Shown one piece after another: positions 1-6,676 of a stretch of 9,654 nt of DNA. The position numbers and the translations under genes were made by a program. Every line of letters starts with the position of its first letter. Position 1 is the stretch's first letter. Source of the stretch: Desulfovibrio sp. UBA2564 (GTDB lineage: Bacteria > Desulfobacterota > Desulfovibrionia > Desulfovibrionales > Desulfovibrionaceae); the NCBI GenBank assembly GCA_002340305.1, contig DDLU01000264.1, positions 1 through 9,654 of the forward strand. Reading direction: 5' to 3'. The notes beneath the pieces are model-generated. The model did no database searches and was not told where the DNA came from. It saw only the letters and a program-made list of their open reading frames with translations.

Positions 1-42
1 AAAAAAAAAATAAATAATTTATCTCAAATTATACCAATGACT

Positions 43-84
43 AAAGCCTGCCTGTAGCGATTACAGGCAGGCTTTCTTTGTTTC
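43..84 (+). terminator. Rho-independent terminator of a gene left of the window
   Basis: A perfect 14-bp inverted repeat pairs 43-56 with 62-75 around the 5-base loop GCGAT. On the plus strand it is followed at once by a T-rich run (CTTTCTTTGTTTC, 72-84). The minus strand has no T run next to the stem, so it most likely ends a plus-strand transcript entering from the left. Bases 1-42 are AT-rich, start with ten A residues, and show no gene. Confidence 0.8.
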
Positions 85-89
85 ATAAT

Positions 90-118
90 TTGACAACACT
101 CGACGACAAGAGCATATT
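90..118 (+). promoter_or_regulatory. Sigma-70 type promoter of the plus-strand gene
   Basis: A perfect -35 hexamer TTGACA (90-95) is followed after exactly 17 bases by CATATT (113-118), which matches TATAAT at four of six positions. Transcription would begin near 125, giving a leader of about 60 bases before the ATG at 185. It lies directly after the terminator at 43-84, so the downstream gene is probably its own transcription unit. Confidence 0.6.
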
Positions 119-184
119 TATTAATAATTACAATGAATTATATCCACACTGACACAATTCAACCAACTTTAGTGTAAGGCCGCC

Positions 185-700
185 ATGCAGGACGATATCA
201 AAACAGTGACTATGCAGCCCGGAATTCCGGGAACAATGACCCTGCTCCAAAAGGGGGTTATCATTCATGCGACCGGGGGAATGAGCATCAGGGAATTCAT
301 GGTTGAAGTTATCGGACTGCAACCGGACTATGCAGAGACACGCGTTCGCGCGATTTTTGTAAATGGTTCCCCGGTGGATGATATTGACGGAGTCAAAATT
401 ACTGACGGTGACGAAATCTCACTCTCCGGTGCATTGCCGGGGATAAGTGGAATTGCCATGTGCCGTGATACCCCCATTGGTGCTTTCCGCAGTGACATAA
501 GTGCTAAATCTTCTGACGCGGTGCGTTCCGGCGATGCTGCAATTTACCTCAAACTATTCAATCTCATCGCACAGGAAGCTGGTAACACTTTGCTAAATAA
601 AGGTGTTATCGTTCTAGCCGCAGACGTGCGAGCCTACCTGGGAAACGGTGCACCGAAAGGACTTCCGGCTGAGGATGGGCCGATTTTGCTGAAAATTTAA
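185..700 (+). CDS. Unrecognised 171-residue protein, possibly with a ThiS/MoaD-like beta-grasp segment
   Basis: I do not recognise this gene as a characterised family. The start is supported by TAAGG (175-179) five bases before the ATG, and by a promoter at 90-118. Residues 54-86 run VRAIFVNG, then an aspartate-rich turn, then DGDEISL and GALPG. This layout resembles the strand-turn-strand pattern of ubiquitin-like sulfur carriers (ThiS, MoaD) with their VNG and DGDEV motifs. The protein does not end in the Gly-Gly tail those carriers need; it ends PILLKI, so carrier activity is unlikely as encoded. Residues 115-150 look helical followed by a hydrophobic strand (GVIVLAADV). There is no signal peptide or membrane segment, so it is probably cytoplasmic. 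It is monocistronic, converges on dxs, and shares a terminator with it. The fold suggestion is inference from pattern only. Confidence 0.75.
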   Translation: MQDDIKTVTMQPGIPGTMTLLQKGVIIHATGGMSIREFMVEVIGLQPDYAETRVRAIFVNGSPVDDIDGVKITDGDEISLSGALPGISGIAMCRDTPIGAFRSDISAKSSDAVRSGDAAIYLKLFNLIAQEAGNTLLNKGVIVLAADVRAYLGNGAPKGLPAEDGPILLKI

Positions 701-739
701 ATTAAAAACCGCAGCCCGAATGACTGCGGTTTTTAATTT
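699..739. terminator. Bidirectional terminator between two converging genes
   Basis: A perfect 16-bp inverted repeat pairs 699-714 with 724-739 around a 9-base loop (715-723). The core is ACCGCAG/CTGCGGT, flanked by A runs on the left and T runs on the right, so either strand gives a GC hairpin followed by U residues. It overlaps the stop codon of the plus-strand gene (698-700) and lies about 40 bases past the dxs stop, so it can end both transcripts. Confidence 0.9.
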
Positions 740-778
740 TTTACTCAAGAGATCAGTACACAGAAAGTAAATTAACAT

Positions 779-2698
779 TTATTCCAGCCCAAGCATCTCC
801 AGCATGGATTTTTTCATACCTTCGGTATCGATGCCAAGCTCATTACGAAGCTCCAGCTGAGTGCCGTGTTCAATGAACTCATCGGGGATACCGAGACGCT
901 TAATCTCGTGCCCGTCAATGGCGTTGTTATCAACCAGAAGCTCAACAACTGCGGAACTGAAACCACCAGCCTTGGCGTTTTCTTCCACAATAAGAATTTT
1001 CTTAAAGCGAGATGCAAGTTCCAAAATTTCTTTTTCCGGCAACGGCTTAACAAAACGTGCGTTAAACACTGCAACAGCTTTGCCATGCTCTTCGTCGATC
1101 TCTTCAACCGTTTCCACTGCGGGCCAGACGCGTGACCCGACAGTTATAACCACGCCATCAAAGCCGTCACGGAGAAGTTCCCCTGTACCAATTTCGAGGG
1201 TGCCGGGAGTCTCTTCAGGAATTGCCCCGATACCGACTCCGCGAGGATAACGAACCGCAGCAGGACCATCGAAATCAATGGCAGTCCTGACCATACGCGC
1301 AAGCTCGGCCTCATCTTTGGGAGCCATGAAAATAAGGTTCGGAATATGCCGCAGATAGGACATGTCGAATACGCCGTGGTGTGTTGCACCGTCAGCACCA
1401 ACCAGTCCGCCGCGATCAAGGAAAAAGTTTACATTCAGATTCTGCAGGCAGACATCATGCACAATCTGATCATAGGAACGTTGTAGGAAAGTTGAATAAA
1501 TTGCCACCGCAGGTTTATAGCCCAAAGTAGCCAGACCAGCTGCAAAAGTAACCGCATGCTGCTCACAGATACCCACATCTACAAAACGGTCCGGAAACTG
1601 CTTACGGAAAATATCGGTTCCGGTTCCTTCGGGCATAGCCGCAGTAATCGCAACGATCTTTTCGTCCTTCTCTGCCAGTTTACACAGGGTATTGCCGAAT
1701 ACAGAAGTGTAGGAAGGAAGGCCGCCCTTAAACTTCTTGGCACGACCTGTTTCCGGCTCAAAGCTGCCCACACCGTGAAATTGGGTGGGGTTGTCTTCTG
1801 CCGGGGTGTAGCCCTTACCTTTCTTGGTCAACACATGGACCAGTACCGGACCGTCCATCTTCTTAACCTGCTCCAAAACATCCACAAGCTCGTTCAGGTT
1901 GTGTCCATCAATAGGGCCGAGGTAAGTGAAGTCCAAAGCTTCGAAAAGCATACCCGGAGTGAAAAAACTTTTGAAAGAATCTTCTCCGCGTTTGGCGTAC
2001 ATAGCCAGATCATCACCAATCTTGGGAATCTGCTTGAGAACGGATTCAAAATCCTTCTTAAAGCGGTTCATAACCGGATGGGAAAGCTTACGGCTCAGAA
2101 ACGCGGAAAGCGCACCTACGTTAGTGGAGATGGACATCTCATTATCATTGAGAATGACCACCATATTGCGCTTCATACCGCCAGCCTGATTCAAGCCCTC
2201 AAAAGCCTGTCCGGCGGTCATGGAACCGTCACCGATAACTGCAACACAGTTACGGTTATCACCTTCGAGATCACTGGCAACAGCCATACCCAGAGCAGCC
2301 GAAATGGATGTACTGGAATGCCCTACACCGAAATGGTCATAGGAATTCTCAGCCATGCGCGGGAAGCCGCTGATTCCATCTTTCTGGCGCAAGGTATGGA
2401 AATCCTTGTAACGTCCGGTCAGAATTTTATGGGCATAAGCCTGATGGCCTACATCCCAGACCAGCCGGTCATGCTCAAGGTCGAAACACTTGAACAGGGC
2501 CAGAGTCAGTTCAATTACACCGAGGGAAGGGGCCAGATGCCCACCACCAACGGAAACAGTATTTATTATGCACTGCCGCAGTTCTTCAGCCAGCTGAGCA
2601 AGCTGCTCATCGCTTAGGTACTGAACCTGCGCAGGATTATTTATAGTCTGTAGAAGCTCGTAATTACCGCATCCACAGGAAGAATCATTTTTAGTCAT
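779..2698 (-). CDS. dxs: 1-deoxy-D-xylulose-5-phosphate synthase
   Basis: This cytoplasmic enzyme uses thiamine diphosphate to condense pyruvate with glyceraldehyde 3-phosphate into DXP. DXP feeds the MEP isoprenoid route and, in many bacteria, thiamine and pyridoxal synthesis. From the ATG at 2698 it has 639 residues, near the family's usual 620-640. Visible marks are H54 in GGHLAPSLG, the ThDP/Mg motif GDG at 156-158 with N184 in ILNDNEMS, the catalytic Glu E379 in ICEQHAV, and DRGGLVGADGATHHG from 428. The order is ThDP domain, pyrimidine-binding domain, C-terminal transketolase domain. A TTG at 2707 would add three residues, but GAGG (2713-2710) sits only two bases before it; it is 11 bases before the ATG, so ATG is preferred with moderate certainty. 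It is the last gene of the xseA-to-dxs run. The N-terminus carries Cys8 and Cys10 (CGCG), which I cannot link to a function. Confidence 0.97.
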   Translation of the reverse strand: MTKNDSSCGCGNYELLQTINNPAQVQYLSDEQLAQLAEELRQCIINTVSVGGGHLAPSLGVIELTLALFKCFDLEHDRLVWDVGHQAYAHKILTGRYKDFHTLRQKDGISGFPRMAENSYDHFGVGHSSTSISAALGMAVASDLEGDNRNCVAVIGDGSMTAGQAFEGLNQAGGMKRNMVVILNDNEMSISTNVGALSAFLSRKLSHPVMNRFKKDFESVLKQIPKIGDDLAMYAKRGEDSFKSFFTPGMLFEALDFTYLGPIDGHNLNELVDVLEQVKKMDGPVLVHVLTKKGKGYTPAEDNPTQFHGVGSFEPETGRAKKFKGGLPSYTSVFGNTLCKLAEKDEKIVAITAAMPEGTGTDIFRKQFPDRFVDVGICEQHAVTFAAGLATLGYKPAVAIYSTFLQRSYDQIVHDVCLQNLNVNFFLDRGGLVGADGATHHGVFDMSYLRHIPNLIFMAPKDEAELARMVRTAIDFDGPAAVRYPRGVGIGAIPEETPGTLEIGTGELLRDGFDGVVITVGSRVWPAVETVEEIDEEHGKAVAVFNARFVKPLPEKEILELASRFKKILIVEENAKAGGFSSAVVELLVDNNAIDGHEIKRLGIPDEFIEHGTQLELRNELGIDTEGMKKSMLEMLGLE

Positions 2699-2725
2699 AT
2701 TCCCCAAGACCTCACCACTGGTTTA

Positions 2726-2764
2726 TTAACACTGTGTAAGTCTAACGGCATAGCAGCTACCCAT
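2726..2764 (-). other. Possible 12-codon leader ORF before dxs
   Basis: On the minus strand AGAGGG (2775-2770) lies five bases before an ATG at 2764 that opens MGSCYAVRLTQC and stops at TAA (2728-2726). A second mini-frame, MCRQSPQEG (ATG at 2795), ends at 2768-2766, one base before this ATG, so the two would be read in tandem. The frames are too short to tell from chance, and no attenuator hairpin is evident after them. They are listed because the ribosome binding site is better than that of dxs itself. Confidence 0.2.
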
Positions 2765-2800
2765 CTTATCCCTCTTGAGGCGACTGCCGGCACATGCCAC

Positions 2801-2813
2801 TTAACACTGTTAA
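2801..2813. promoter_or_regulatory. 13-bp palindrome in the dxs leader, possible operator
   Basis: TTAACA-C-TGTTAA is a perfect palindrome around one central base. Ten bases of it, TTAACACTGT, recur in the same direction at 2726-2735, 75 bases away (about seven helical turns). The spacing and symmetry are what a dimeric regulator with a main and a weaker site would use. The 161-base gap between ispA and dxs (2699-2859) also holds CCGGCCGG (2841-2848) and TGCCGGCA (2785-2792). I found no convincing -35/-10 pair there, so an internal dxs promoter is not established. Confidence 0.3.
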
Positions 2814-2859
2814 CTACGCAACGTCTAATTTTTTATATTTCCGGCCGGATCAAATTTTA

Positions 2860-3750
2860 CTAGTAAACCCGGTCCACTATATAACGAGCCAGTTCTGCGA
2901 GGAACTCTGCTTCTTCACCGGAGTACGGTGAGAGCAATTCAACTGCCCCGTCAACATATTTACGGGCCAGTTCTTTACTCTCTTCGAGACCTATCAGACT
3001 GGGGTAAGTAGATTTACCCTGCTCAATGTCGCTGCCTACAGGTTTTCCGAGAGTGGCTTCATCGCCGACAACATCCAAAACATCATCCACGATCTGGAAT
3101 GCCACACCGATGAGTCTGCCGTACTCTTCCGCACGTTTAACATCATCTTCGGTTGCATCTGCTCCTTTAGCCAGAATTGCTCCTGATTTACAAGCAGAAA
3201 GAATCAGGGCACCCGTTTTCATGGAGTGCATGACCTTCAGTTCATCAAGGGTCACACCGTCACGACCGGTGTAGCTCATGTCCACAACCTGACCACCGAC
3301 CATACCGGGGCTGCCTGCGGATTTCGCCATCAATGCGATAGCTTCAACCACGTGCTCGGCAGGAGCGTCAGCTTTAGCCATGAAGCCGAAAGCTTCGGTA
3401 AGCAGGCCGTCTCCGGCAAGGATTGCGGTAGCCTCATCAAACTGTTTATGGTTTGAAGGCTTACCACGGCGCAGGTCATCGTCATCCATAGCCGGAAGAT
3501 CGTCATGGATCAGCGAATAGGTGTGGATCATCTCAAGACTGGCAGCAAAAGGCATAACCGCCTCTTTTCTGGCACCGAGCATCTTTGCCCAGACCAGCAC
3601 CAGCACCGGGCGCAGACGCTTACCTCCTGCCAACAGGCTGTATTTCATGGATTCCAGAAGATTTTCAGGAATCCCCATATCATCGAGACATTCACCAAGA
3701 TATTTTTCAACATCCGCAGCATGTACTGCGAGTTTTTCTTTAACTGTCAT
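2860..3750 (-). CDS. ispA: Short-chain polyprenyl (probably farnesyl) diphosphate synthase
   Basis: This enzyme joins isopentenyl diphosphate to dimethylallyl and geranyl diphosphate. The product is probably farnesyl diphosphate, the precursor of undecaprenyl and quinone chains. From the ATG at 3750 it has 296 residues, a normal length. GGKRLRP (42-48) binds isopentenyl diphosphate. The first aspartate-rich motif is DDLPAMDDDD from D83, followed by RR at 94-95, and the second is DDVLD at 222-226. The two-residue insertion in the first motif together with Tyr78 five residues before it is the bacterial (type II) FPP synthase pattern, favouring a C15 product over C20. A TTG at 3774 would add eight residues, but AGAGG nine bases before the ATG favours the shorter form. 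The start overlaps the end of xseB by 11 bases (ATGACAGTTAA), which implies translational coupling. dxs follows after a 161-base gap. Confidence 0.95.
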   Translation of the reverse strand: MTVKEKLAVHAADVEKYLGECLDDMGIPENLLESMKYSLLAGGKRLRPVLVLVWAKMLGARKEAVMPFAASLEMIHTYSLIHDDLPAMDDDDLRRGKPSNHKQFDEATAILAGDGLLTEAFGFMAKADAPAEHVVEAIALMAKSAGSPGMVGGQVVDMSYTGRDGVTLDELKVMHSMKTGALILSACKSGAILAKGADATEDDVKRAEEYGRLIGVAFQIVDDVLDVVGDEATLGKPVGSDIEQGKSTYPSLIGLEESKELARKYVDGAVELLSPYSGEEAEFLAELARYIVDRVY

Positions 3751-3982
3751 CCGCTGTATCCTCTTCTGTATCAACTTCGAAGTCTTTAACTTCGCCGTCA
3801 GTGACTATTTTCACTTCATTACGGGCTTTTTCCAGCTGTGTGGCGCATTCCTTGGAAAGAATCCGGCCTTCTTTAAAAAGAGCCACGCCTTCCTCAAGGG
3901 GCAAATCGCCCTGTTCAAGGGCGGACACAATCGCCTTCAAGCGGTCCAAGCGTTCTTCAAATGTTTTATTGTCTTTTTTCAA
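3740..3982 (-). CDS. xseB: Exonuclease VII small subunit
   Basis: XseB binds XseA to form exonuclease VII, which trims single-stranded DNA from both ends in repair. From the TTG at 3982 the product has 80 residues, the family's usual size. It shows the XseB pattern: FEERLDRLKAIVSALE, then GDLPLEEGVALFKEG, then a helical stretch with Cys47. An acidic tail DTEEDTADDS follows. The frame stays open upstream to a GTG at 4075, but those extra 31 residues would be translated from the repeat element and match nothing in the family. The TTG has GGAGG (3993-3989) six bases upstream, the best ribosome binding site in the window. Its 3' end overlaps ispA by 11 bases. Unusually, it is separated from xseA by the M23 gene and by a 188-base repeat, so the two subunits are not directly coupled. 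Confidence 0.92.
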   Translation of the reverse strand: MKKDNKTFEERLDRLKAIVSALEQGDLPLEEGVALFKEGRILSKECATQLEKARNEVKIVTDGEVKDFEVDTEEDTADDS

Positions 3983-4160
3983 AAGATGCCTCCGGCGGCC
4001 CTCCGAGGGCTGGAGAAACTTTTTATTACGCCCCGTCCTGGGGCTTACCCCTCCGGGGCGTTGCCTTCCAGACACCGGGCAAATCCGCTTTCCTGCGGAT
4101 TTGTGTCAAAAGTTTCTCTGGACTCTTCAAAACCTTTCAGTAGGCTTCGCCGCTTCGAGT
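3981..4160. repeat. Composite palindromic intergenic repeat between the M23 gene and xseB
   Basis: The element fills nearly the whole gap. An outer inverted repeat, GAGAAACTTTT (4013-4023) against AAAAGTTTCTC (4108-4118), encloses two inner hairpins: CGCCCC (4029-4034) with GGGGCG (4055-4060), and CAAATCCGC (4080-4088) with GCGGATTTG (4095-4103). A left module GCCTCCGGCGGCC (3988-4000) begins with another small hairpin, 3998-4003 with 4005-4010. A right module (4128-4152) ends in GGCTTCGCCG. The left module recurs at 9611-9633. The right module recurs at 6545-6570, and CCCTCCGGGGC (4049-4059) recurs at 6503-6513. There is no transposase, and I see no terminal target duplication. It looks like a dispersed non-coding repeat of REP or MITE type. 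Confidence 0.75.
3989..3993 (-). promoter_or_regulatory. xseB ribosome binding site inside the repeat element
   Basis: GGAGG on the minus strand lies six bases before the TTG at 3982 and decides the xseB start. It belongs to the GCCTCCGGCGGCC module of the repeat element. The minus-strand order CTCC (4015-4012), GCCCTC (4010-4005), GAGGGC (4003-3998), GGAG (3993-3990) allows a hairpin that would pair part of this site, so translation could be lowered by local folding. The folding is inference. Confidence 0.65.
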
Positions 4161-4170
4161 TCTATTAATC

Positions 4171-5070
4171 TTATTTAATTCCGAGCAATTGGTCGGTTGT
4201 TTTATAGAGAACGTAGGCAGGGTCTACCAATTTGCCCTGCACTGAAACACTCATGTGCAGATGCGGTCCGGTAACCCTTCCGGTAGAACCGATTCCGCCG
4301 ATAAGCTGGCCCCGTTCCAACAATTCGCCTTCTTTAACATCTATCCGTGAAAGATGGAAATACATAGTAACCACCCCGCTACCATGATCAATATAGACCG
4401 AATTTCCAGCGTAATAGTGTCTGCCGACCAATACTACTTTACCGTCAGCCATAGCCTTGATGGCAGTTCCCTTTGCACCCCGGAAATCAAGGCCCCGGTG
4501 CGGATTCTTGGGTTTGCCGTTGAGGATACGCTGTGCACCATAAGGGCTGGACTGTGAGCCTTTAGTCGGGCGGGTAAAGGGGACGAACCATTTACGCTCA
4601 TGGCTCATGACGGCCTTGGCAGCAGCAACTTCCTTACGGTCCTGTGCGATCTTGTCGTAAACTTCCTTCGGCGGGGTTACCATTTTTTTAGGCAGAGTCA
4701 GTCGCTGAACGCGATATTTCTTTTTATTAATTTTAACAGTACGTCCGAAAGTTCGTTCCTTACCTTCAGATACGGTCTTAATCGTCAGACTGTCCCGACC
4801 TATTTTATCCGAAAGTACATCAGTACCGAACATAGCCAGTGCCACGGAACGCCCTTTCCAATGACGGATTTCCGGTTCAACGCTTTTGCCCTTCCATTTA
4901 ATTGAAACAGACTCCAGCGGTTTATCGGATGTCACCCGGACAAGGAACGGCTCGCCAAGGCCAACCTGCTTCGGATAGGCCAGAAAAACAGAAGCCAATG
5001 CGGTTGAGGCGCAAAGAAGAAGCAAAAACAGGGTTAGAAGCGCAATTCGAAATTGTTTGTATCCTTTCAC
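4171..5070 (-). CDS. Secreted M23 (LytM-type) zinc metallopeptidase
   Basis: This is probably a periplasmic endopeptidase that cuts peptidoglycan cross-bridges or peptides. The GTG at 5070 is preferred because GGAG (5081-5078) lies seven bases upstream; TTG codons at 5085 and 5076 fit less well. The 299-residue product begins with a basic stretch (KGYKQFR), a hydrophobic core at about 9-21, and a type I cleavage site after A24-L25-A26. The cysteine in LLLLCAS lacks a small residue before it, so this is not a convincing lipoprotein. Residues about 28-115 look like an Ig-like beta domain. The C-terminal LytM domain has all expected residues: H191 and D195 (HRGLD), H239 (YFHLS), H270 and H272 (GPHLH). 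H191, D195 and H272 should bind zinc. All are intact, so it is likely active rather than an EnvC-like activator. The gene begins 17 bases after xseA ends. Confidence 0.93.
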   Translation of the reverse strand: MKGYKQFRIALLTLFLLLLCASTALASVFLAYPKQVGLGEPFLVRVTSDKPLESVSIKWKGKSVEPEIRHWKGRSVALAMFGTDVLSDKIGRDSLTIKTVSEGKERTFGRTVKINKKKYRVQRLTLPKKMVTPPKEVYDKIAQDRKEVAAAKAVMSHERKWFVPFTRPTKGSQSSPYGAQRILNGKPKNPHRGLDFRGAKGTAIKAMADGKVVLVGRHYYAGNSVYIDHGSGVVTMYFHLSRIDVKEGELLERGQLIGGIGSTGRVTGPHLHMSVSVQGKLVDPAYVLYKTTDQLLGIK

Positions 5071-5087
5071 GTTCAATCTCCACAAAA

Positions 5088-6464
5088 TTATTCAGATGTA
5101 ACCCTTGCCCGGACCTCACCGGATTTAACCCGGACACGGATGGCATCCCCGTCCGCAACCTCTTCCGGGCTGCGTAAAAACTTGCCGCTCTTCTCCACAG
5201 TTACGAGGGAATATCCCCGCTCAAGTGGGCTTTCCGGGTCCAGCACCCGCAGTGAGGTGGACGCATTTTCAAATTCAGCCAGCTTATCTTTAAGAAAAAT
5301 ATCAGCAGCACGAGTGAGCCTGCCCTGCAGACCGGACAGGTCATGCTCCATGCGTTTTATGCGTTCTCCGCCGAAAGCAAAGTTGAGTCGATGTGAAAGA
5401 CTCAGTGCTTCAGTATCTTTTGCAGTCACAAATTTATCTGCAACACGGGAAAGCCGCTGTCCCTCTTCGGCAAATGATGCCTGCAACCGTTCAATACGTT
5501 GAGCCGGGGAAAGCCAGCTTAAACCTTTCTGCAATGTTTCCAGCTGCGACTCACGAATATTCAGGTAATTTTCAAAACTACGGACAAGAGAGCCCTCCAA
5601 TTCATCCACGGTCTGCATCAAAATTTCGCGTCTGGGCCAAAGTTCCTGCGCTGCATGGCTCGGTGTTGCCACCCGTTTATCAGCCACGTAATCGGCAATA
5701 GAAAAATCAACCTCATGCCCTATCCCGCAAACCACAGGAATTGTAGAACGGAAAAGAGCATCCGCAACCTGCTCGGTATTAAATGCCCAGAGATCTTCCA
5801 GCGAACCTCCGCCGCGAATGAGTACCACGACCTCAGCCCAATTGTCATCGTAAACCAAATCAAGGGCCTGCGCGATTTGTCCCGGTGCGAAGTCTCCTTG
5901 GACCAGCGTAGGATAGATCCTGATCTCCGCCCCGGTTCCACGGACTTCGGCAATCTTCAAAAAATCACGAATAGCCGCTCCGGTCGGTGCAGTAACCACC
6001 GCTACACGCTTGGGCGAACGAGGGATTTCCATCTTGCGGTCTTCGGCGAAATATCCTTTCTCAGCCAGCTTGCGTTTCATGGCCTCGAAAGCAAGCTTGA
6101 GATCACCGACCCCCTGCTCCTGCACCAGCTCGGCTACCAGCTGATATACACCGCGCGGGGGATAAACATTCATATGTCCGGCAACAAGAACTTCCATGCC
6201 GTCTTCAAGTTCAAGCGGACCACCGGATTCAATCTCTCCGGTAAGCGGGTTAACAGACTCTTCGCCGTCACCGCCAGCCCGTTGATTACCCTTGAACCAG
6301 ACCACCGAAAGTCCAGCATCACCGTCAGTGATCGTAAAATAAATATGCCCGGACGCAGGCCGGGCCAAATTAGTAACCTGACCCCGCACCCATATGAACG
6401 GAAATTCTGTTTCCAGAACATCTTTCACAGCGCGGGTAATGTCAGTTACTGAGAATATTTTCAT
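5088..6464 (-). CDS. xseA: Exonuclease VII large subunit
   Basis: XseA is the catalytic subunit of exonuclease VII, which degrades single-stranded DNA from either end in mismatch and damage repair. The 458 residues match the usual length. An N-terminal OB-fold (about 1-105) is followed by the catalytic domain with VAVVTAPTGAAIRDF (155-169), LIRGGGSLEDLWAFN (215-229) and GIGHEVDFSIADYVADKR (247-264). D167, R217, H250 and D253 match the E. coli residues D155, R205, H238 and D241 with a constant offset of 12. A long coiled-coil region (about 275-400) and a beta-rich C-terminus (LERGYSLV) follow. The OB-fold carries a Gly/Glu-rich insertion (about 62-88) compared with E. coli. The ATG fits the family N-terminus (FSVTDITRAVKDVLE), yet no clear ribosome binding site precedes it. 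It is the first gene of the run ending in dxs; I could not identify its promoter. Confidence 0.96.
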   Translation of the reverse strand: MKIFSVTDITRAVKDVLETEFPFIWVRGQVTNLARPASGHIYFTITDGDAGLSVVWFKGNQRAGGDGEESVNPLTGEIESGGPLELEDGMEVLVAGHMNVYPPRGVYQLVAELVQEQGVGDLKLAFEAMKRKLAEKGYFAEDRKMEIPRSPKRVAVVTAPTGAAIRDFLKIAEVRGTGAEIRIYPTLVQGDFAPGQIAQALDLVYDDNWAEVVVLIRGGGSLEDLWAFNTEQVADALFRSTIPVVCGIGHEVDFSIADYVADKRVATPSHAAQELWPRREILMQTVDELEGSLVRSFENYLNIRESQLETLQKGLSWLSPAQRIERLQASFAEEGQRLSRVADKFVTAKDTEALSLSHRLNFAFGGERIKRMEHDLSGLQGRLTRAADIFLKDKLAEFENASTSLRVLDPESPLERGYSLVTVEKSGKFLRSPEEVADGDAIRVRVKSGEVRARVTSE

Positions 6465-6484
6465 TATTTGATGCGCTACCGCAC

Positions 6485-6600
6485 TTTTGATTGAAAGATT
6501 TTCCCTCCGGGGCTTAAGCCTTTCCCAAAAGGGTTTAAGAATCCCAAAACGTTTTGATAAGGCTTCGCCGTCTCTTAATTCGAAGATCGCCTTAAGGGTC
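6485..6600. repeat. Second composite repeat, upstream of xseA
   Basis: This part of the 231-base gap between proS and xseA shares modules with the element at 3981-4160: CCCTCCGGGGC (6503-6513), and a 26-base block at 6545-6570 that matches 4128-4152 and ends in GGCTTCGCCG. The block starts with a perfect 12-bp palindrome, CAAAACGTTTTG (6545-6556). An imperfect hairpin pairs CTTAAGCCTTT (6513-6523) with AAAGGGTTTAAG (6528-6539). No coding frame or clear promoter is visible here, although the xseA promoter is expected in this gap. Confidence 0.6.
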
Positions 6601-6615
6601 TAAATGCGAAGCAAA

Positions 6616-6676
6616 TTAAAAAGTTTTGAGGGGATGGAGTCTGGGGAAGGGAACCTTTCCCAGACTCCATCCCCTT
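6616..6676 (-). terminator. Strong hairpin, probable proS terminator
   Basis: A 17-bp perfect inverted repeat (6629-6645 with 6659-6675) extends inward by a G-T wobble and four more pairs to a 3-base loop (6651-6653), about 22 pairs in all. On the minus strand it begins 20 bases after the proS stop and is followed by CAAAAC and then five T residues (6622-6618). The T run is therefore displaced by about six bases, weaker than a textbook terminator. The plus-strand side has no T run. Confidence 0.55.

Noticed and set aside
128..322. Minus-strand 64-codon frame over the start of the plus-strand gene
   Set aside because: It overlaps the supported plus-strand promoter, leader and gene start, and its translation looks like a shadow frame.
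1556..2617. Long plus-strand open frame (353 codons) opposite dxs
   Set aside because: It lies wholly antisense to a clear dxs with all catalytic motifs, and its translation shows no recognisable domain.
3983..4075. Upstream extension of xseB to a GTG at 4075
   Set aside because: The extra 31 residues would be translated from the repeat element. The TTG at 3982 gives the normal family length with a better ribosome binding site.
5008..5013. Lipoprotein signal (LLLLC) in the M23 peptidase
   Set aside because: The residue before the cysteine is leucine rather than Gly, Ala or Ser, while a normal signal peptidase I site (ALA) follows a few residues later.
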